This document shows positions 37,012 through 46,268 of a stretch of DNA of 64,000 bases, piece after piece. Source of the stretch: Agreia bicolorata. Lineage in GTDB: Bacteria; Actinomycetota; Actinomycetes; Actinomycetales; Microbacteriaceae. Each line of letters starts with the position of its first letter. The stretch's first letter is position 1. The stretch covers positions 124,001-188,000 of the forward strand of contig NZ_JYFC01000007.1 in NCBI RefSeq assembly GCF_000938265.1, read 5' to 3'. The notes below the pieces were generated by a model. The model did no database searches. It was not told the DNA's origin and saw only the letters and a program-made list of their open reading frames with translations. Both the position numbers and the translations under genes were made by a program.

Positions 37012-39600
37012 GTGACCATCGAAACGACGAGCGCCGAGCAGTACGACCCCCGCAATGACCCGGCCCTCCAGTACGACTTCGCCGCCATTCAAGAGAAGTG
37101 GCTGCCTCGTTGGGACGAGATGCAGCCTTTCAAGACCGACCTCGACGGCGACAATCGCCCGCGCAAGTACGTGCTCGACATGTTCCCGTACCCCTCGGGT
37201 GACCTGCACATGGGCCACGCCGAGGCGTACGCGCTCGGAGACGTGATCGCCAGGTACTGGCGCCAGCAGGGCTTCAACGTTCTGCACCCCATCGGCTGGG
37301 ACTCCTTTGGGCTGCCCGCCGAGAACGCTGCGATCAAGCGCGGCCTCGATCCGCGCCAGTGGACCTACGACAACATCGAGCAGCAGAAGCGCAGCATGCG
37401 CCGATACGCCGCGTCGTTCGACTGGGATCGCGTGCTGCACACCAGCGACCCCGAGTACTACAAGTGGAACCAGTGGCTGTTCCTGCAGATGTACAAGAAG
37501 GGCCTCGCCTACCGCAAGGCCAGCTGGGTCAACTGGGATCCGGTAGACCAGACTGTGCTCGCCAACGAGCAGGTTCTGCCCGACGGCACCTCGGAGCGCA
37601 GCGGCGCGGTCGTCGTCAAGAAGAAGCTCACCCAGTGGTACTTCAAGATCACCGACTATGCCGACCGCCTGCTCGACGACCTGAACCAGCTCGAGGGCAG
37701 TTGGCCCTCGAAGGTGCTCAGCATGCAGCGCAACTGGATCGGCCGCTCGATCGGTGCCGACGTCGACTTCGCCGTCGAGGGCCGCGACGAGCCCGTCACC
37801 GTGTTCACCACACGCCCCGACACGCTCTTCGGCGCGACCTTTATGGTCGTCGCCCCAGACTCCGACCTCGGCATCGAGCTGGCGGCCGGGTCAACGCCCG
37901 AGGTGCAGGCCGCCTTCAAGCAGTACCTGACCGACGTGCAGAAGAGCACCGAGACCGAGCGCCAGGCCACCGACCGCCCGAAGACGGGTGTGTTCCTCGA
38001 GCGCTACGCGATCAACCCGGTCAACGGAGAGCGCATGCCCATCTGGGCCGCCGACTACGTGCTGGCCGACTACGGAACCGGCGCCGTCATGGCCGTTCCC
38101 GCGCACGACCAGCGCGACCTCGACTTCGCCCGCGCCTTCGACCTGCCGATCCGCATGGTCGTCGACGTGACCGCTCCGGCGACCGGTGCCATCCCGATCA
38201 TCACCGACGAGATGTTGGATGACCCGAACTTCGGCAGCTATGACCCCGCTGTCACGGGCATCGCGCTCGCGGGTGACGGGCGTCTCATGAACTCAGGCCC
38301 GCTGAACGGTCTGTCGAAGGTCAACGCCATCAAGAAGGCCATCGAGATTCTGCAGCAGCAGGGCGCCGGTCGTCCGGCCAAGAACTACCGGCTGCGCGAC
38401 TGGCTGATCTCGCGCCAACGCTACTGGGGCACGCCCATCCCGATCATTCACGGCGAGAACGGCGAGGAGATTCCCGTTCCCGAAGACCAGCTGCCCGTGC
38501 TGCTGCCGCCGAGCGACGGTCTCGACCTGAAGCCGCGCGGCAGCTCGCCGCTCGGCGCCGCAGAGGACTGGGTCAACGTGACCAACCCCATCGACGGAAC
38601 GCCTGCGCTGCGCGACGCCGACACGATGGACACGTTCGTCGACAGCTCGTGGTACTTCCTGCGCTTCTTGAACCCGCACGACAGCGAGAAGGCGTTCGAT
38701 CCGAAAGACGTCGACAAATGGGCGCCCGTGGACCAATACGTGGGCGGTGTCACGCATGCGATCCTGCACCTGCTCTACGCGCGCTTCATCACCAAGGTGC
38801 TGTTCGACCTGGGTCTTGTGTCGTTCACCGAGCCCTTCAGCGCGCTGCTGAACCAGGGCATGGTGCTTATGGACGGCTCGGCCATGTCGAAGTCCAAGGG
38901 CAACATCGTGCAGCTGAGCGACCAGCTCGACGAACACGGTGTCGACGCGGTGCGCCTCACCATGGCCTTCGCCGGCCCGCCCGAAGACGACATCGACTGG
39001 GCAGACGTATCGCCTGCCGGATCCTCCAAGTTCCTCGCTCGCGCGTGGAGGCTGGCCGGAGACGTGACCAGCAAGCCCGAGGTCAACTGGCGTGATGGCG
39101 ACATCGCCCTGCGTCGGGTCACCCACCGCTTCCTGGCCGAGGCCCCAGGCCTCATCGAAGCATTCAAGTTCAACGTCGTCGTCGCCCGCATCATGGAGCT
39201 CGTCAACGTGACCCGCAAGGCCGTCGACTCGGGCCCTGGCGGCGCCGACCCGGCGGTGCGCGAGGCTGTCGAGACGGTGGCCCTGGGGCTCAGCCTGTTC
39301 GCGCCCTACACGGCGGAGGACATGTGGGAGCGCCTCGGCTACCCCGCATCCATCTCGGCATACGGCTGGCGCGGAGCCGATCCGGCCCTGCTCACCGAGG
39401 AATCTGTGACCGCCGTCGTGCAGGTCGATGGCAAGGTGCGCGACCGTCTCGAGGTGCCGCCCACGATCGCCGGCAGCGACCTCGAGGCGATGGCTCGGGC
39501 ATCCGCCGCCGTTCAGCGTGCCATCGGCGATCGCGAGATCGTCAACGTGGTCGTGCGAGAGCCGCGCGTCGTGAGCATCGCGACGAAGCCGCTGGCGTAG
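37012..39600 (+). CDS. leuS: Leucyl-tRNA synthetase
   Basis: An 862-residue class I synthetase that charges tRNA-Leu. The HIGH signature is HMGH (in [15 protein letters not shown]) and the KMSKS signature is AMSKSKGN; the CP1 editing domain with [18 protein letters not shown] and the C-terminal [14 protein letters not shown] are present. The GTG at 37012 is preferred, with GAGAG upstream. An in-frame ATG at 36904 would add 36 Cys/Arg-rich residues not expected in the family and lies inside the likely -10 (TACGAT, 36900-36905), so the transcript should have a leader of about 100 nt. No T-box is recognisable in that leader. Confidence 0.97.
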   Translation: MTIETTSAEQYDPRNDPALQYDFAAIQEKWLPRWDEMQPFKTDLDGDNRPRKYVLDMFPYPSGDLHMGHAEAYALGDVIARYWRQQGFNVLHPIGWDSFGLPAENAAIKRGLDPRQWTYDNIEQQKRSMRRYAASFDWDRVLHTSDPEYYKWNQWLFLQMYKKGLAYRKASWVNWDPVDQTVLANEQVLPDGTSERSGAVVVKKKLTQWYFKITDYADRLLDDLNQLEGSWPSKVLSMQRNWIGRSIGADVDFAVEGRDEPVTVFTTRPDTLFGATFMVVAPDSDLGIELAAGSTPEVQAAFKQYLTDVQKSTETERQATDRPKTGVFLERYAINPVNGERMPIWAADYVLADYGTGAVMAVPAHDQRDLDFARAFDLPIRMVVDVTAPATGAIPIITDEMLDDPNFGSYDPAVTGIALAGDGRLMNSGPLNGLSKVNAIKKAIEILQQQGAGRPAKNYRLRDWLISRQRYWGTPIPIIHGENGEEIPVPEDQLPVLLPPSDGLDLKPRGSSPLGAAEDWVNVTNPIDGTPALRDADTMDTFVDSSWYFLRFLNPHDSEKAFDPKDVDKWAPVDQYVGGVTHAILHLLYARFITKVLFDLGLVSFTEPFSALLNQGMVLMDGSAMSKSKGNIVQLSDQLDEHGVDAVRLTMAFAGPPEDDIDWADVSPAGSSKFLARAWRLAGDVTSKPEVNWRDGDIALRRVTHRFLAEAPGLIEAFKFNVVVARIMELVNVTRKAVDSGPGGADPAVREAVETVALGLSLFAPYTAEDMWERLGYPASISAYGWRGADPALLTEESVTAVVQVDGKVRDRLEVPPTIAGSDLEAMARASAAVQRAIGDREIVNVVVREPRVVSIATKPLA

Positions 39601-39614
39601 CGCGGGTCCGCCGA

Positions 39615-39815
39615 ATGAACGCCTTTCGCAACACCGCTCTTGTGCTGCTGACGGGGTTCGGCGTGTATTTCGCCGTGCTCGTTCCCGCGCTCACGCTGAG
39701 CTGGATCATGATTCCGGTCGGAGTCATCCTGCTGGTCGCTGCGGTGGTGCTGGCCATCGACACCCGTCGTGATCGGCGCCGTTCGTCTCAGACACAGGCC
39801 GACAAGAAGCCGTAA
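39615..39815 (+). CDS. Small two-helix membrane protein
   Basis: A 66-residue protein of unknown function. Two hydrophobic helices (about residues 7-27 and 29-49) are joined by a short turn, and the tail is basic then polar (DTRRDRRRSSQTQADKKP), probably cytoplasmic by the positive-inside rule. The ATG is 14 nt after the leuS stop, with no strong ribosome-binding site, so it probably shares the leuS transcript. I do not recognise a family. Confidence 0.65.
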   Translation: MNAFRNTALVLLTGFGVYFAVLVPALTLSWIMIPVGVILLVAAVVLAIDTRRDRRRSSQTQADKKP

Positions 39816-39902
39816 CAGCCTCACCACTCCTCACCAGTCGCCCTGGCGTGCGTGCTGTTCACAGTGCGGCGCCGGGGCGATTGTCGTCACCGGTCGCGCG
39901 CT

Positions 39903-39908
39903 TACCGT
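39903..39908 (+). promoter_or_regulatory. -10 element for leaderless comEA transcript
   Basis: TACCGT is followed by GATGAC and the ATG at 39915, consistent with a leaderless start. The 99 bp before comEA hold nothing else. Confidence 0.45.
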
Positions 39909-39914
39909 GATGAC

Positions 39915-40571
39915 ATGGATGCCGAATCGCCGCCACCGGCGCGGGCTCGGCTCGGCATCGGGGTCGGCGCGGGCATCGTGATTGTGCTCGCCGTGCTCGT
40001 GGTCGCGGTGCTGGTCTCGGCCCTTGCGCCGCGCGGCAGCAGCGAGGTCCTCGTGACGAATCCGGGCGCGGGGCAGAGCAGCTCCCCGCTCGATGGTGTG
40101 GGGGAGTCTGGCGGCGGAGCCGATTCGGCCGAGGCGCCTGCGATCTATGTGCACGTGCTCGGGTCGGTTGCGCGACCGGGGCTGTACGAGCTGCGTGAGG
40201 GAGCCCGCGTCGTCGATGCCATCGCCGCCGCGGGCGGATACACCGACGTGGCCGACCCGGCGCAGCTCAACCTGGCGCGCGTCGTCACCGACGGGGAGCA
40301 GGTGTACGCGCCGGCGGTCGGCGAGCTCCCTCCAATGTCTGCGAGCGGAGGAGCGGCGGCTCCGGGCGAGTCGGCATCCGGCGCCGTCAATCTGAACACC
40401 GCAGACTCCGCGACCCTCGAGACTCTGCCGCGCATAGGCCCGGAGACCGCGAAGAAGATCATCGCCTACCGAGACGAGCACGGCCCGTTTACATCGATCG
40501 ACCAACTGCTCGAGGTTCCTGGCATCGGGCAGAAAACGCTCGACGGACTCCGTGACGCGGCATCCGTGTGA
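39915..40571 (+). CDS. comEA: ComEA-family DNA-binding protein
   Basis: A 218-residue membrane-anchored protein for DNA uptake. One helix near residues 17-37 anchors it; a Ser/Gly-rich linker leads to an SLBB domain (IYVHVLGSVARPGLYELREGARVVDAIAAAGG) and then a C-terminal helix-hairpin-helix pair (VNLNTADSATLETLPRIGPETAKKIIAYR with FTSIDQLLEVPGIGQKTLDGL) that binds double-stranded DNA. The stop overlaps the comEC GTG by 4 nt. Whether this organism is transformable is unknown. Confidence 0.94.
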   Translation: MDAESPPPARARLGIGVGAGIVIVLAVLVVAVLVSALAPRGSSEVLVTNPGAGQSSSPLDGVGESGGGADSAEAPAIYVHVLGSVARPGLYELREGARVVDAIAAAGGYTDVADPAQLNLARVVTDGEQVYAPAVGELPPMSASGGAAAPGESASGAVNLNTADSATLETLPRIGPETAKKIIAYRDEHGPFTSIDQLLEVPGIGQKTLDGLRDAASV

Positions 40572-43177
40572 CCGAGTCGCGGCGGAAAGCACGGCATCCG
40601 GCCTTCACGCGGTGGGCCGATCATCGACTGACCGTCCCCGCTGTTTTCGCCTGGGGCGCGGCATTCGTTCTGGTCGCGCAGCCCGGTGTTGCTGCATCGG
40701 TTCTGCTCGTCATGGTCGGGTGCCTTTCGGTCTCGCTGGCGTTGTGGCGAGCGTTGGCGTCGGCCGAAGCGGGATCTCGGCGGGGGAGGGTTCTTCGGCG
40801 CGTGCGTGGTGGCCTTCCGACGCTTGCCGTCTGCGCGGGCATCGGCGCGTGCATCGCGACCGCGGTGCTCGTCCTTCAGCCACTGCGAGAGCCGCCGCTG
40901 CTTGTCGACTCGGCGCAGCAAACGCTGTCGGCCGAACTCGAGGTCTTGGGAACGCCGTCGGAGACGGCGCACTCGGGCTTTGGCGGCGAATCGGTGTCGG
41001 GGGTGCGATTCGAGGCGACACTGCAGCGCGTTCAGGATTCCGCTGGCAGCAGTGATCTCACCTCGACGAGGGTGCTGCTCTTCGTCGACAACCTCGCCAC
41101 GGTCGACGCTCCTGTCGTCGGATCGACGATCCGAGTCGATGCACGATTCCGCCCCACCGACGACGGATCCCAGACCGCCTGGCTCGCGTTCGCAGAGGGG
41201 CGCCCACAGACGATCCAGCCTCCCGGGTGGCAGCTTGCCTGGGCGGCCGATCTGCGCGCCCGGTTCGCCGACGCCGCCCGAGGCCTTCCCGGTGACGGCG
41301 CCGAGCTGGTGCCGGGGCTCGCTCTGGGCGACGACTCCCTCGTCGACGCGTCGCTCGACGAGGCGATGAAAGACAGCGGCCTCAGCCACCTCACAGCCGT
41401 ATCCGGTGCCAACTGCGCCATCGTCATCGCGGGCGCGTTTCTGCTCGCGGGCTTCGCCGGTCTTCGTCGCGGCGCACGACTCGGCGCCGCGGGCGCCGTG
41501 CTGGTGCTCTTCGTCATCCTCGTCACGCCGCAGCCGAGCGTCATTCGAGCGGCGGCCATGGCCGCGATCGTTCTTGTGTCGATCGGGGCGTCCCGCTCTG
41601 CTCGAGGCATGCCCGTGCTCTGCCTGGCGGTCGTCAGTCTCATCGTAACCGATCCGTGGCTCTCGCACAGCTTCGGCTTCGCCCTGTCGTCTCTCGCGAC
41701 GGCCGGGCTCCTGCTGTTCACCCGGCCCCTCACATCCGCGTTGTCTCGGTGGATGCCGACCTGGCTAGCAGCCGTCATCGCTGTGCCGCTCGCCGCCCAG
41801 CTCGCCTGCCAGCCTGTGCTGGTACTCCTCACGCCCACGATCGCCCCGTACAGCATCCCGGCGAATCTGCTCGCTGCGCCCGCCGCCCCGATCGCCACGG
41901 TGGTCGGCTTGCTCGCGTGCCTGGTGGGTGCCCTCATTCCGCCGCTGGCCGTGCAGACCGTGTGGCTGTGCTGGTTGCCGGCGGCGTGGATCGGCGCCGT
42001 CGCACGCTTCTTCGCCGGAGCCCCGGGTGCTCGCTTGCCCTGGGTGCCCGGCCTCGTCGGCGCACTGCTCGTACTGGTGTTGACCGCGTTGGCGCTCTGG
42101 GTCGTGCTTGCCTCCGGCACTCCTCGCCTTCGTCGTATCACGGCGGTGTTTCTGGTTGCCGCGGTCGTCGGCGTCTACGGCGGGGTGCTGGTCGGTGGAA
42201 CCATCGCGCTGCGTCTGTCAGTGCCGCAGAACTGGCGTATCGCGGCGTGCGACGTCGGGCAGGGCGACGCCGTGCTTGTGAGGAGCGGAGATGCGATCGC
42301 CCTCATCGATACAGGGCCAGAGCCGGATGCGTTGCGCGCCTGTCTCGATCGAATGCAGATCGGTCGCATTGACCTTCTCGTGCTCACGCACTTCGACCTC
42401 GACCACATCGGCGGCATCGGCACTGCCCTTGGCCGAGCAGACGCAGTGCTGGTCGGTCCGACCGACGGCGGGGCAGACGAGCGTGTTGTGCGCCGCGTCG
42501 TCGAGTCCGGAGCCACCGTGCGACAGGCGGCACGAGGCGACAGGGGAGAACTCGGAGCCCTTCGTTGGGATGTGCTCTGGCCTGTGGTCGACACCACGCT
42601 TCGGGGCAACGGCGCGAGCGTCACCCTCAGGTTCTCGGGTGATATCGACGCTCTCTTCCTCGGAGACCTCGGCGAGAGTGACCAGGCTCAGCTGATGGCG
42701 GAAGGCAGGATCGGCCCGGTCGACGTGGTGAAGGTGGCGCATCACGGATCCGGTGACCAGAGCGCCGAACTCTACAATCGCATCCACGCCCCGGCCGGCA
42801 TCATCTCCGTGGGCGCCGACAACGACTACGGGCATCCCAACGACCGCATCCTCGAGATCCTTGCTGATGCTTCCACTCGCGTCTTCCGTACCGATCAGCT
42901 CGGTCTGATCGTGGTGTCGATTGAGGGCGACGACACCGTGGTGTGGAGCGAGAGGAAGGCGGCGGCCGGCGCCGCGTCCGCCGTGTCGGCGCCGCCGAGT
43001 AGGCTCGATAAAAGAACCGACAGAGTGAGGACACGTGGCTACTGCACGCGGCGCAAAACAAACGGCGAAGGCCTCGATCCCGCAACTCTCGTGGGAGCAG
43101 GTTCGCCCTGCGCCCGTTGTGCTGGTATCGGGCACGGAGTCGTTTCTCGCCGAGCGCAGCATCCGGCAGCTCCGTGA
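40568..43177 (+). CDS. comEC: ComEC/Rec2 DNA-uptake channel protein
   Basis: An 869-residue polytopic membrane protein that passes single-stranded DNA into the cell. The N-terminal region has helices and an OB-like extracellular part, the Competence domain follows (LGDDSLVDASLDEAMKDSGLSHLTAVSGANCAIV), and the C-terminal metallo-beta-lactamase-like domain shows HFDLDHIGG and VAHHGSG. The GTG overlaps the comEA stop. The last 60 or so residues after the lactamase domain read through the holA promoter and about 140 bp of holA in another frame. This tail is low-complexity and probably not conserved, so the natural end may be earlier or a frameshift may exist. Confidence 0.92.
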   Translation: MTESRRKARHPAFTRWADHRLTVPAVFAWGAAFVLVAQPGVAASVLLVMVGCLSVSLALWRALASAEAGSRRGRVLRRVRGGLPTLAVCAGIGACIATAVLVLQPLREPPLLVDSAQQTLSAELEVLGTPSETAHSGFGGESVSGVRFEATLQRVQDSAGSSDLTSTRVLLFVDNLATVDAPVVGSTIRVDARFRPTDDGSQTAWLAFAEGRPQTIQPPGWQLAWAADLRARFADAARGLPGDGAELVPGLALGDDSLVDASLDEAMKDSGLSHLTAVSGANCAIVIAGAFLLAGFAGLRRGARLGAAGAVLVLFVILVTPQPSVIRAAAMAAIVLVSIGASRSARGMPVLCLAVVSLIVTDPWLSHSFGFALSSLATAGLLLFTRPLTSALSRWMPTWLAAVIAVPLAAQLACQPVLVLLTPTIAPYSIPANLLAAPAAPIATVVGLLACLVGALIPPLAVQTVWLCWLPAAWIGAVARFFAGAPGARLPWVPGLVGALLVLVLTALALWVVLASGTPRLRRITAVFLVAAVVGVYGGVLVGGTIALRLSVPQNWRIAACDVGQGDAVLVRSGDAIALIDTGPEPDALRACLDRMQIGRIDLLVLTHFDLDHIGGIGTALGRADAVLVGPTDGGADERVVRRVVESGATVRQAARGDRGELGALRWDVLWPVVDTTLRGNGASVTLRFSGDIDALFLGDLGESDQAQLMAEGRIGPVDVVKVAHHGSGDQSAELYNRIHAPAGIISVGADNDYGHPNDRILEILADASTRVFRTDQLGLIVVSIEGDDTVVWSERKAAAGAASAVSAPPSRLDKRTDRVRTRGYCTRRKTNGEGLDPATLVGAGSPCARCAGIGHGVVSRRAQHPAAP

Positions 43178-44063
43178 TCTGTTGAAGCTCGAAGACCCGA
43201 GCCTTGAGGTCTCCGATATCGATGCGTCGTCGTACGCGCCGGGTGAGCTGCTCACCATGGCGAGTCCATCGCTGTTCGCCGAGCCACGCATGATCCGGGT
43301 GTCTTCGGTCGAGAAGTGCACAGACGATTTTCTGCTCGAGACGATCTCCTACCTCGAGAACCCGGCAGACGACACGTACCTCGTGCTTCGGCACGGCGGC
43401 GGGGTCCGCGGCAAGAAACTGCTCGACGCCATTCGCTCCGGTTCGGGCGGGGGCATCGAGATCGTCTGCGCCGAGCTCAAGAAAGACGCAGAGCGCTACG
43501 AGTTCGCCTCCGCCGAGTTCCGCGCGGCCGGGCGTCGCGTCTCATCGGGTGCGCTTCGCGCGCTGGTCGCCGCGTTCTCCGACGACCTCGCCGAGCTCTC
43601 CAGCGCCTGCCAGCAGCTCGTCGCCGACGCATCGGCTGAGATCACGGAGGCCACGGTCGACCGCTACTACGGAGGCCGGGTCGAGGCCAGCGCATTCGCC
43701 GTCGCCGATATGGCTATCGCCGGCAGACACGGCGAGGCGCTCGCTCTTGCACGGCACGCGCTCGCCTCGGGCGCCGACCCGGTGCCGATGGTCGCCGCGT
43801 TCGCTATGAAGCTCCGCACGATGGCAAAGGTGCTCGGCACCCGCGGCGGATCAGGCCAGCTCGCAGGCCAGCTGGGCCTCGCGCCCTGGCAGATCGATCG
43901 GGCCCGTCGCGACCTGGCCGGCTGGTCGGGCGCGGGTCTCGGCCGAAGCATCCAGATGCTCGCCGAAACCGACGAGAACATCAAAGGCGGCAGCCGCGAC
44001 GCCGTCTACTCGCTCGAGCGCATGATCGGCGTCATCGCCGAACGAGGCGAGCTGCCCCGCTGA
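43035..44063 (+). CDS. holA: DNA polymerase III delta subunit
   Basis: The 342-residue clamp-loader subunit that opens the beta clamp. Domain I has PVVLVSGTESFLAERSIRQL at the start, and the family-typical middle (LRHGGGVRGKKLLDAIR, ALVAAFSDDLAELSSACQQL) and C-terminal helical domain (LGLAPWQIDRARRDLAGWSG) are visible. The GTG at 43035 follows GAGGACAC, and TAGGCT (about 42,999-43,004) is a likely -10 inside the comEC 3' end. It follows comEA-comEC, as in many bacteria. A bidirectional terminator separates it from rpsT. Confidence 0.93.
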   Translation: MATARGAKQTAKASIPQLSWEQVRPAPVVLVSGTESFLAERSIRQLRDLLKLEDPSLEVSDIDASSYAPGELLTMASPSLFAEPRMIRVSSVEKCTDDFLLETISYLENPADDTYLVLRHGGGVRGKKLLDAIRSGSGGGIEIVCAELKKDAERYEFASAEFRAAGRRVSSGALRALVAAFSDDLAELSSACQQLVADASAEITEATVDRYYGGRVEASAFAVADMAIAGRHGEALALARHALASGADPVPMVAAFAMKLRTMAKVLGTRGGSGQLAGQLGLAPWQIDRARRDLAGWSGAGLGRSIQMLAETDENIKGGSRDAVYSLERMIGVIAERGELPR

Positions 44064-44070
44064 GCCGCAG

Positions 44071-44110
44071 GCACGAAAAAAGCCCCGCGGTCGCGGGGCT
44101 TCTTTCGTGC
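44071..44110. terminator. Bidirectional terminator between holA and rpsT
   Basis: AGCCCCGCG pairs with CGCGGGGCT around a GT turn, extended by GCACGAAAAA/TCTTTCGTGC. T-rich tracts follow the stem in both directions, so it ends the plus-strand holA and the minus-strand rpsT transcripts. Confidence 0.88.
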
Positions 44111-44120
44111 GCCTGTCTCG

Positions 44121-44381
44121 TTAGAGAGCGGCGACGGTCTTCGCGATGGCCGACTTGCGGTTCGCGGCCTGGTTCTTGTGGATGACGCCCTTCGAGGCGG
44201 CCTTGTCGAGCTTCTTGCCGGCGACCGTGAGAGCGGCGGCGGCCTTGGCCTTGTCGCCCGACAGGACGGCGGCCTTGGTGGCGCGGATAGCGGTCTTCAG
44301 CTCGCTCTTGACGGCCTTGTTGCGCTCCTGGGCCTTCTTGTTGGTGCCGATGCGCTTGATCTGCGACTTGATGTTTGCCAC
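44121..44381 (-). CDS. rpsT: Small ribosomal subunit protein S20 (bS20)
   Basis: An 86-residue basic protein that binds 16S rRNA in the 30S body. The N terminus [20 protein letters not shown] and the C-terminal [21 protein letters not shown] are diagnostic. The GTG at 44381 is chosen, with AGAGG upstream; a longer in-frame start at 44474 reads through the promoter. TACTAT (minus strand, 44455-44450) is a likely -10. It diverges from the aminotransferase gene. Confidence 0.96.
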   Translation of the reverse strand: MANIKSQIKRIGTNKKAQERNKAVKSELKTAIRATKAAVLSGDKAKAAAALTVAGKKLDKAASKGVIHKNQAANRKSAIAKTVAAL

Positions 44382-44449
44382 GAAATTACCTCTTGTATGT
44401 GTTCGGATGAATGCAATGCGACCGACCGGCGACCGCGAGTTCGCTCCGC

Positions 44450-44455
44450 ATAGTA
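44450..44455 (-). promoter_or_regulatory. -10 element of rpsT
   Basis: TACTAT on the minus strand lies about 69 nt upstream of the rpsT start, leaving a leader of about 60 nt with the AGAGG ribosome-binding site. The remaining gap to 44593 contains the aminotransferase promoter region (GTTAAT, 6 nt before its ATG). Confidence 0.45.
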
Positions 44456-44593
44456 AGACGGAAGCGTAAGCCAACAGGCAACGTTACCAGACGGTCGCCG
44501 TCTCGACAATATCGAGGCGACCCAGGGGCTCGCTGCCAGCGCGGACTGCGGCGTTTCACCGTACCCCGACCGAGGCGTAGCGTTAATGCTCTC

Positions 44594-46252
44594 ATGCCAC
44601 AGCTCGCATCCCACATCGATTCCGTTCCCCCGTCGGGAATCCGCCGCATCTTCGAGATGGCGCTGGCGCTCGACGACGTCGTGATGCTCGCGGTGGGGGA
44701 GCCCGACGTCGGGGTCGAGCCCGAGATTCTCCGAGCTGGTTCGGATGCCTGGCTCGCCGACGAGACCGACTACGGGCCGAACGGTGGCCTTCCCGCTCTC
44801 CGCGAGGCCTTGGTTCGCAAGCTGGCGCGCGACAACGGCGTCATCGTCGACACGGAGCAGGTCTGGGTGACCTGCGGCGGCATGCAGGCTCTCTACCTCG
44901 CGATGAGCCTCACTCTCGGTCCCGGAGACGAGGTTCTCATCCCGGATCCGGGCTACTCGACCTTCGCGATGAACGCGGCGATGATCTCCGCGGTCTCCGT
45001 CCCGTATCCGCTGCGTCGCGACAACGCATTTCTGCCAGATCTCGACGAGTTGACGAGGCTGGTCACGCCCCGCACCCGCATGATCGTCATCAACTCGCCG
45101 TCGAACCCGCTCGGTGCGATCTTTCCCGAGGAGACGCTGCGGGCCCTCGTGGAGTTCGCGCGGCAGAACGATCTCTGGATCCTCAGCGACGAGGTGTACG
45201 AGGCCTTCAGCTACGAGACACCGCACGTCTCGGTCGCGAGCCTCGACGCCGATGACCGCGTCTTCTCGGTGTTCTCACTGTCGAAGACCTACGCGCTCAC
45301 GGGCGCGCGGGTCGGCTACCTGGTCACGCCTCCCGGGCTCGCGACGACGATGCGCACGGCGCAGGAGGCGATGATCAGCTGCGTCAACACACCCGCGCAG
45401 TTCGCCGCCCTCGCGGCGGTCGAGGGAGACCAGACGCATGTCGCGGCTGCCGGTGCGCACTACCGTCAGAATCTCGATGCGGCCACGCGACTGCTGCAGC
45501 AGCGCGGCATCGAGTATCTCCAGCCGTCGGGCGCTTTCTATCTGTGGGTGAACGTCGGATACGCGACCGGCGGCGACGTGGCCGGGTGGGCCGAGCGGTT
45601 CCTGCTCGAGAAACGGGTCGCCGTGGCGCCGGGCAGCGCTTTCGGCCGTGGGGGAGAGGGCTGGATCCGCATCTGTGTCGCGGCCGGCCTCGACGACCTG
45701 CTCGAGGGCATCCGTCGCCTGCCCGACCCGGCCCGCCATCAGGTGGATGCGCAGACGCCGGCGCGTGGGGGCATTTCCGTGCGCCCCGCCCGCCCCGATG
45801 AACACGACGAGATCGCACACCAGCGCCTCGAGGCGTATCGACTCGACTTCACCATCGGCGACGACTACGCCGTGCAGATCCTCGATGTGCCGCGCCACGC
45901 GGCCATCGGCGAGGTCTGGGTGGCCGTCGACGACGAGACCGGTCGCATCCTGGGTTCGGTCACGACGCCCCGACCGGGCGAATTGCTGACGCCCCTAGGT
46001 CGGCCGGGCGAATTCGACTTCCGCCTCCTCGCCGTCGACCCGGCGTCGCGTGGGCGTCGCGTGGGCAGCATCCTCACCGACTTCGTCATCGAGCTCGCCC
46101 GTGCGCGCGGAGCCGAGCGCGTCGTGATGAACAGCGGAACCGAGATGACGACGGCGCACGGACTCTACGAGCGGCGTGGGTTCTCGCGCATGCCTGATCG
46201 CGAGAACCCTCCCGGCATCGAGCCGTCGCGCGCCTACGGCCTCGACCTCTGA
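44594..46252 (+). CDS. Aminotransferase-GNAT acetyltransferase fusion
   Basis: A 552-residue two-domain protein. Residues about 1-390 are a fold-type-I PLP aminotransferase of class I/II (LTLGPGDEVLIPDPGYSTF, VINSPSNPLGAIF, LSDEVYEAFSY, the PLP lysine in SLSKTYALTGARVGYL, and the C-terminal GEGWIRICVA arginine). Residues about 398-552 are a GNAT acyltransferase (ISVRPARPDEHDEIAHQRL, the acetyl-CoA loop SRGRRVGSIL and HGLYERRGF). Both domains appear complete. It could transaminate and then N-acylate the same molecule or link two steps of a pathway; substrates are unknown. GTTAAT lies 6 nt before the ATG. Confidence 0.87.
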   Translation: MPQLASHIDSVPPSGIRRIFEMALALDDVVMLAVGEPDVGVEPEILRAGSDAWLADETDYGPNGGLPALREALVRKLARDNGVIVDTEQVWVTCGGMQALYLAMSLTLGPGDEVLIPDPGYSTFAMNAAMISAVSVPYPLRRDNAFLPDLDELTRLVTPRTRMIVINSPSNPLGAIFPEETLRALVEFARQNDLWILSDEVYEAFSYETPHVSVASLDADDRVFSVFSLSKTYALTGARVGYLVTPPGLATTMRTAQEAMISCVNTPAQFAALAAVEGDQTHVAAAGAHYRQNLDAATRLLQQRGIEYLQPSGAFYLWVNVGYATGGDVAGWAERFLLEKRVAVAPGSAFGRGGEGWIRICVAAGLDDLLEGIRRLPDPARHQVDAQTPARGGISVRPARPDEHDEIAHQRLEAYRLDFTIGDDYAVQILDVPRHAAIGEVWVAVDDETGRILGSVTTPRPGELLTPLGRPGEFDFRLLAVDPASRGRRVGSILTDFVIELARARGAERVVMNSGTEMTTAHGLYERRGFSRMPDRENPPGIEPSRAYGLDL

Positions 46253-46268
46253 CGCTCGAGCTGCCTCG

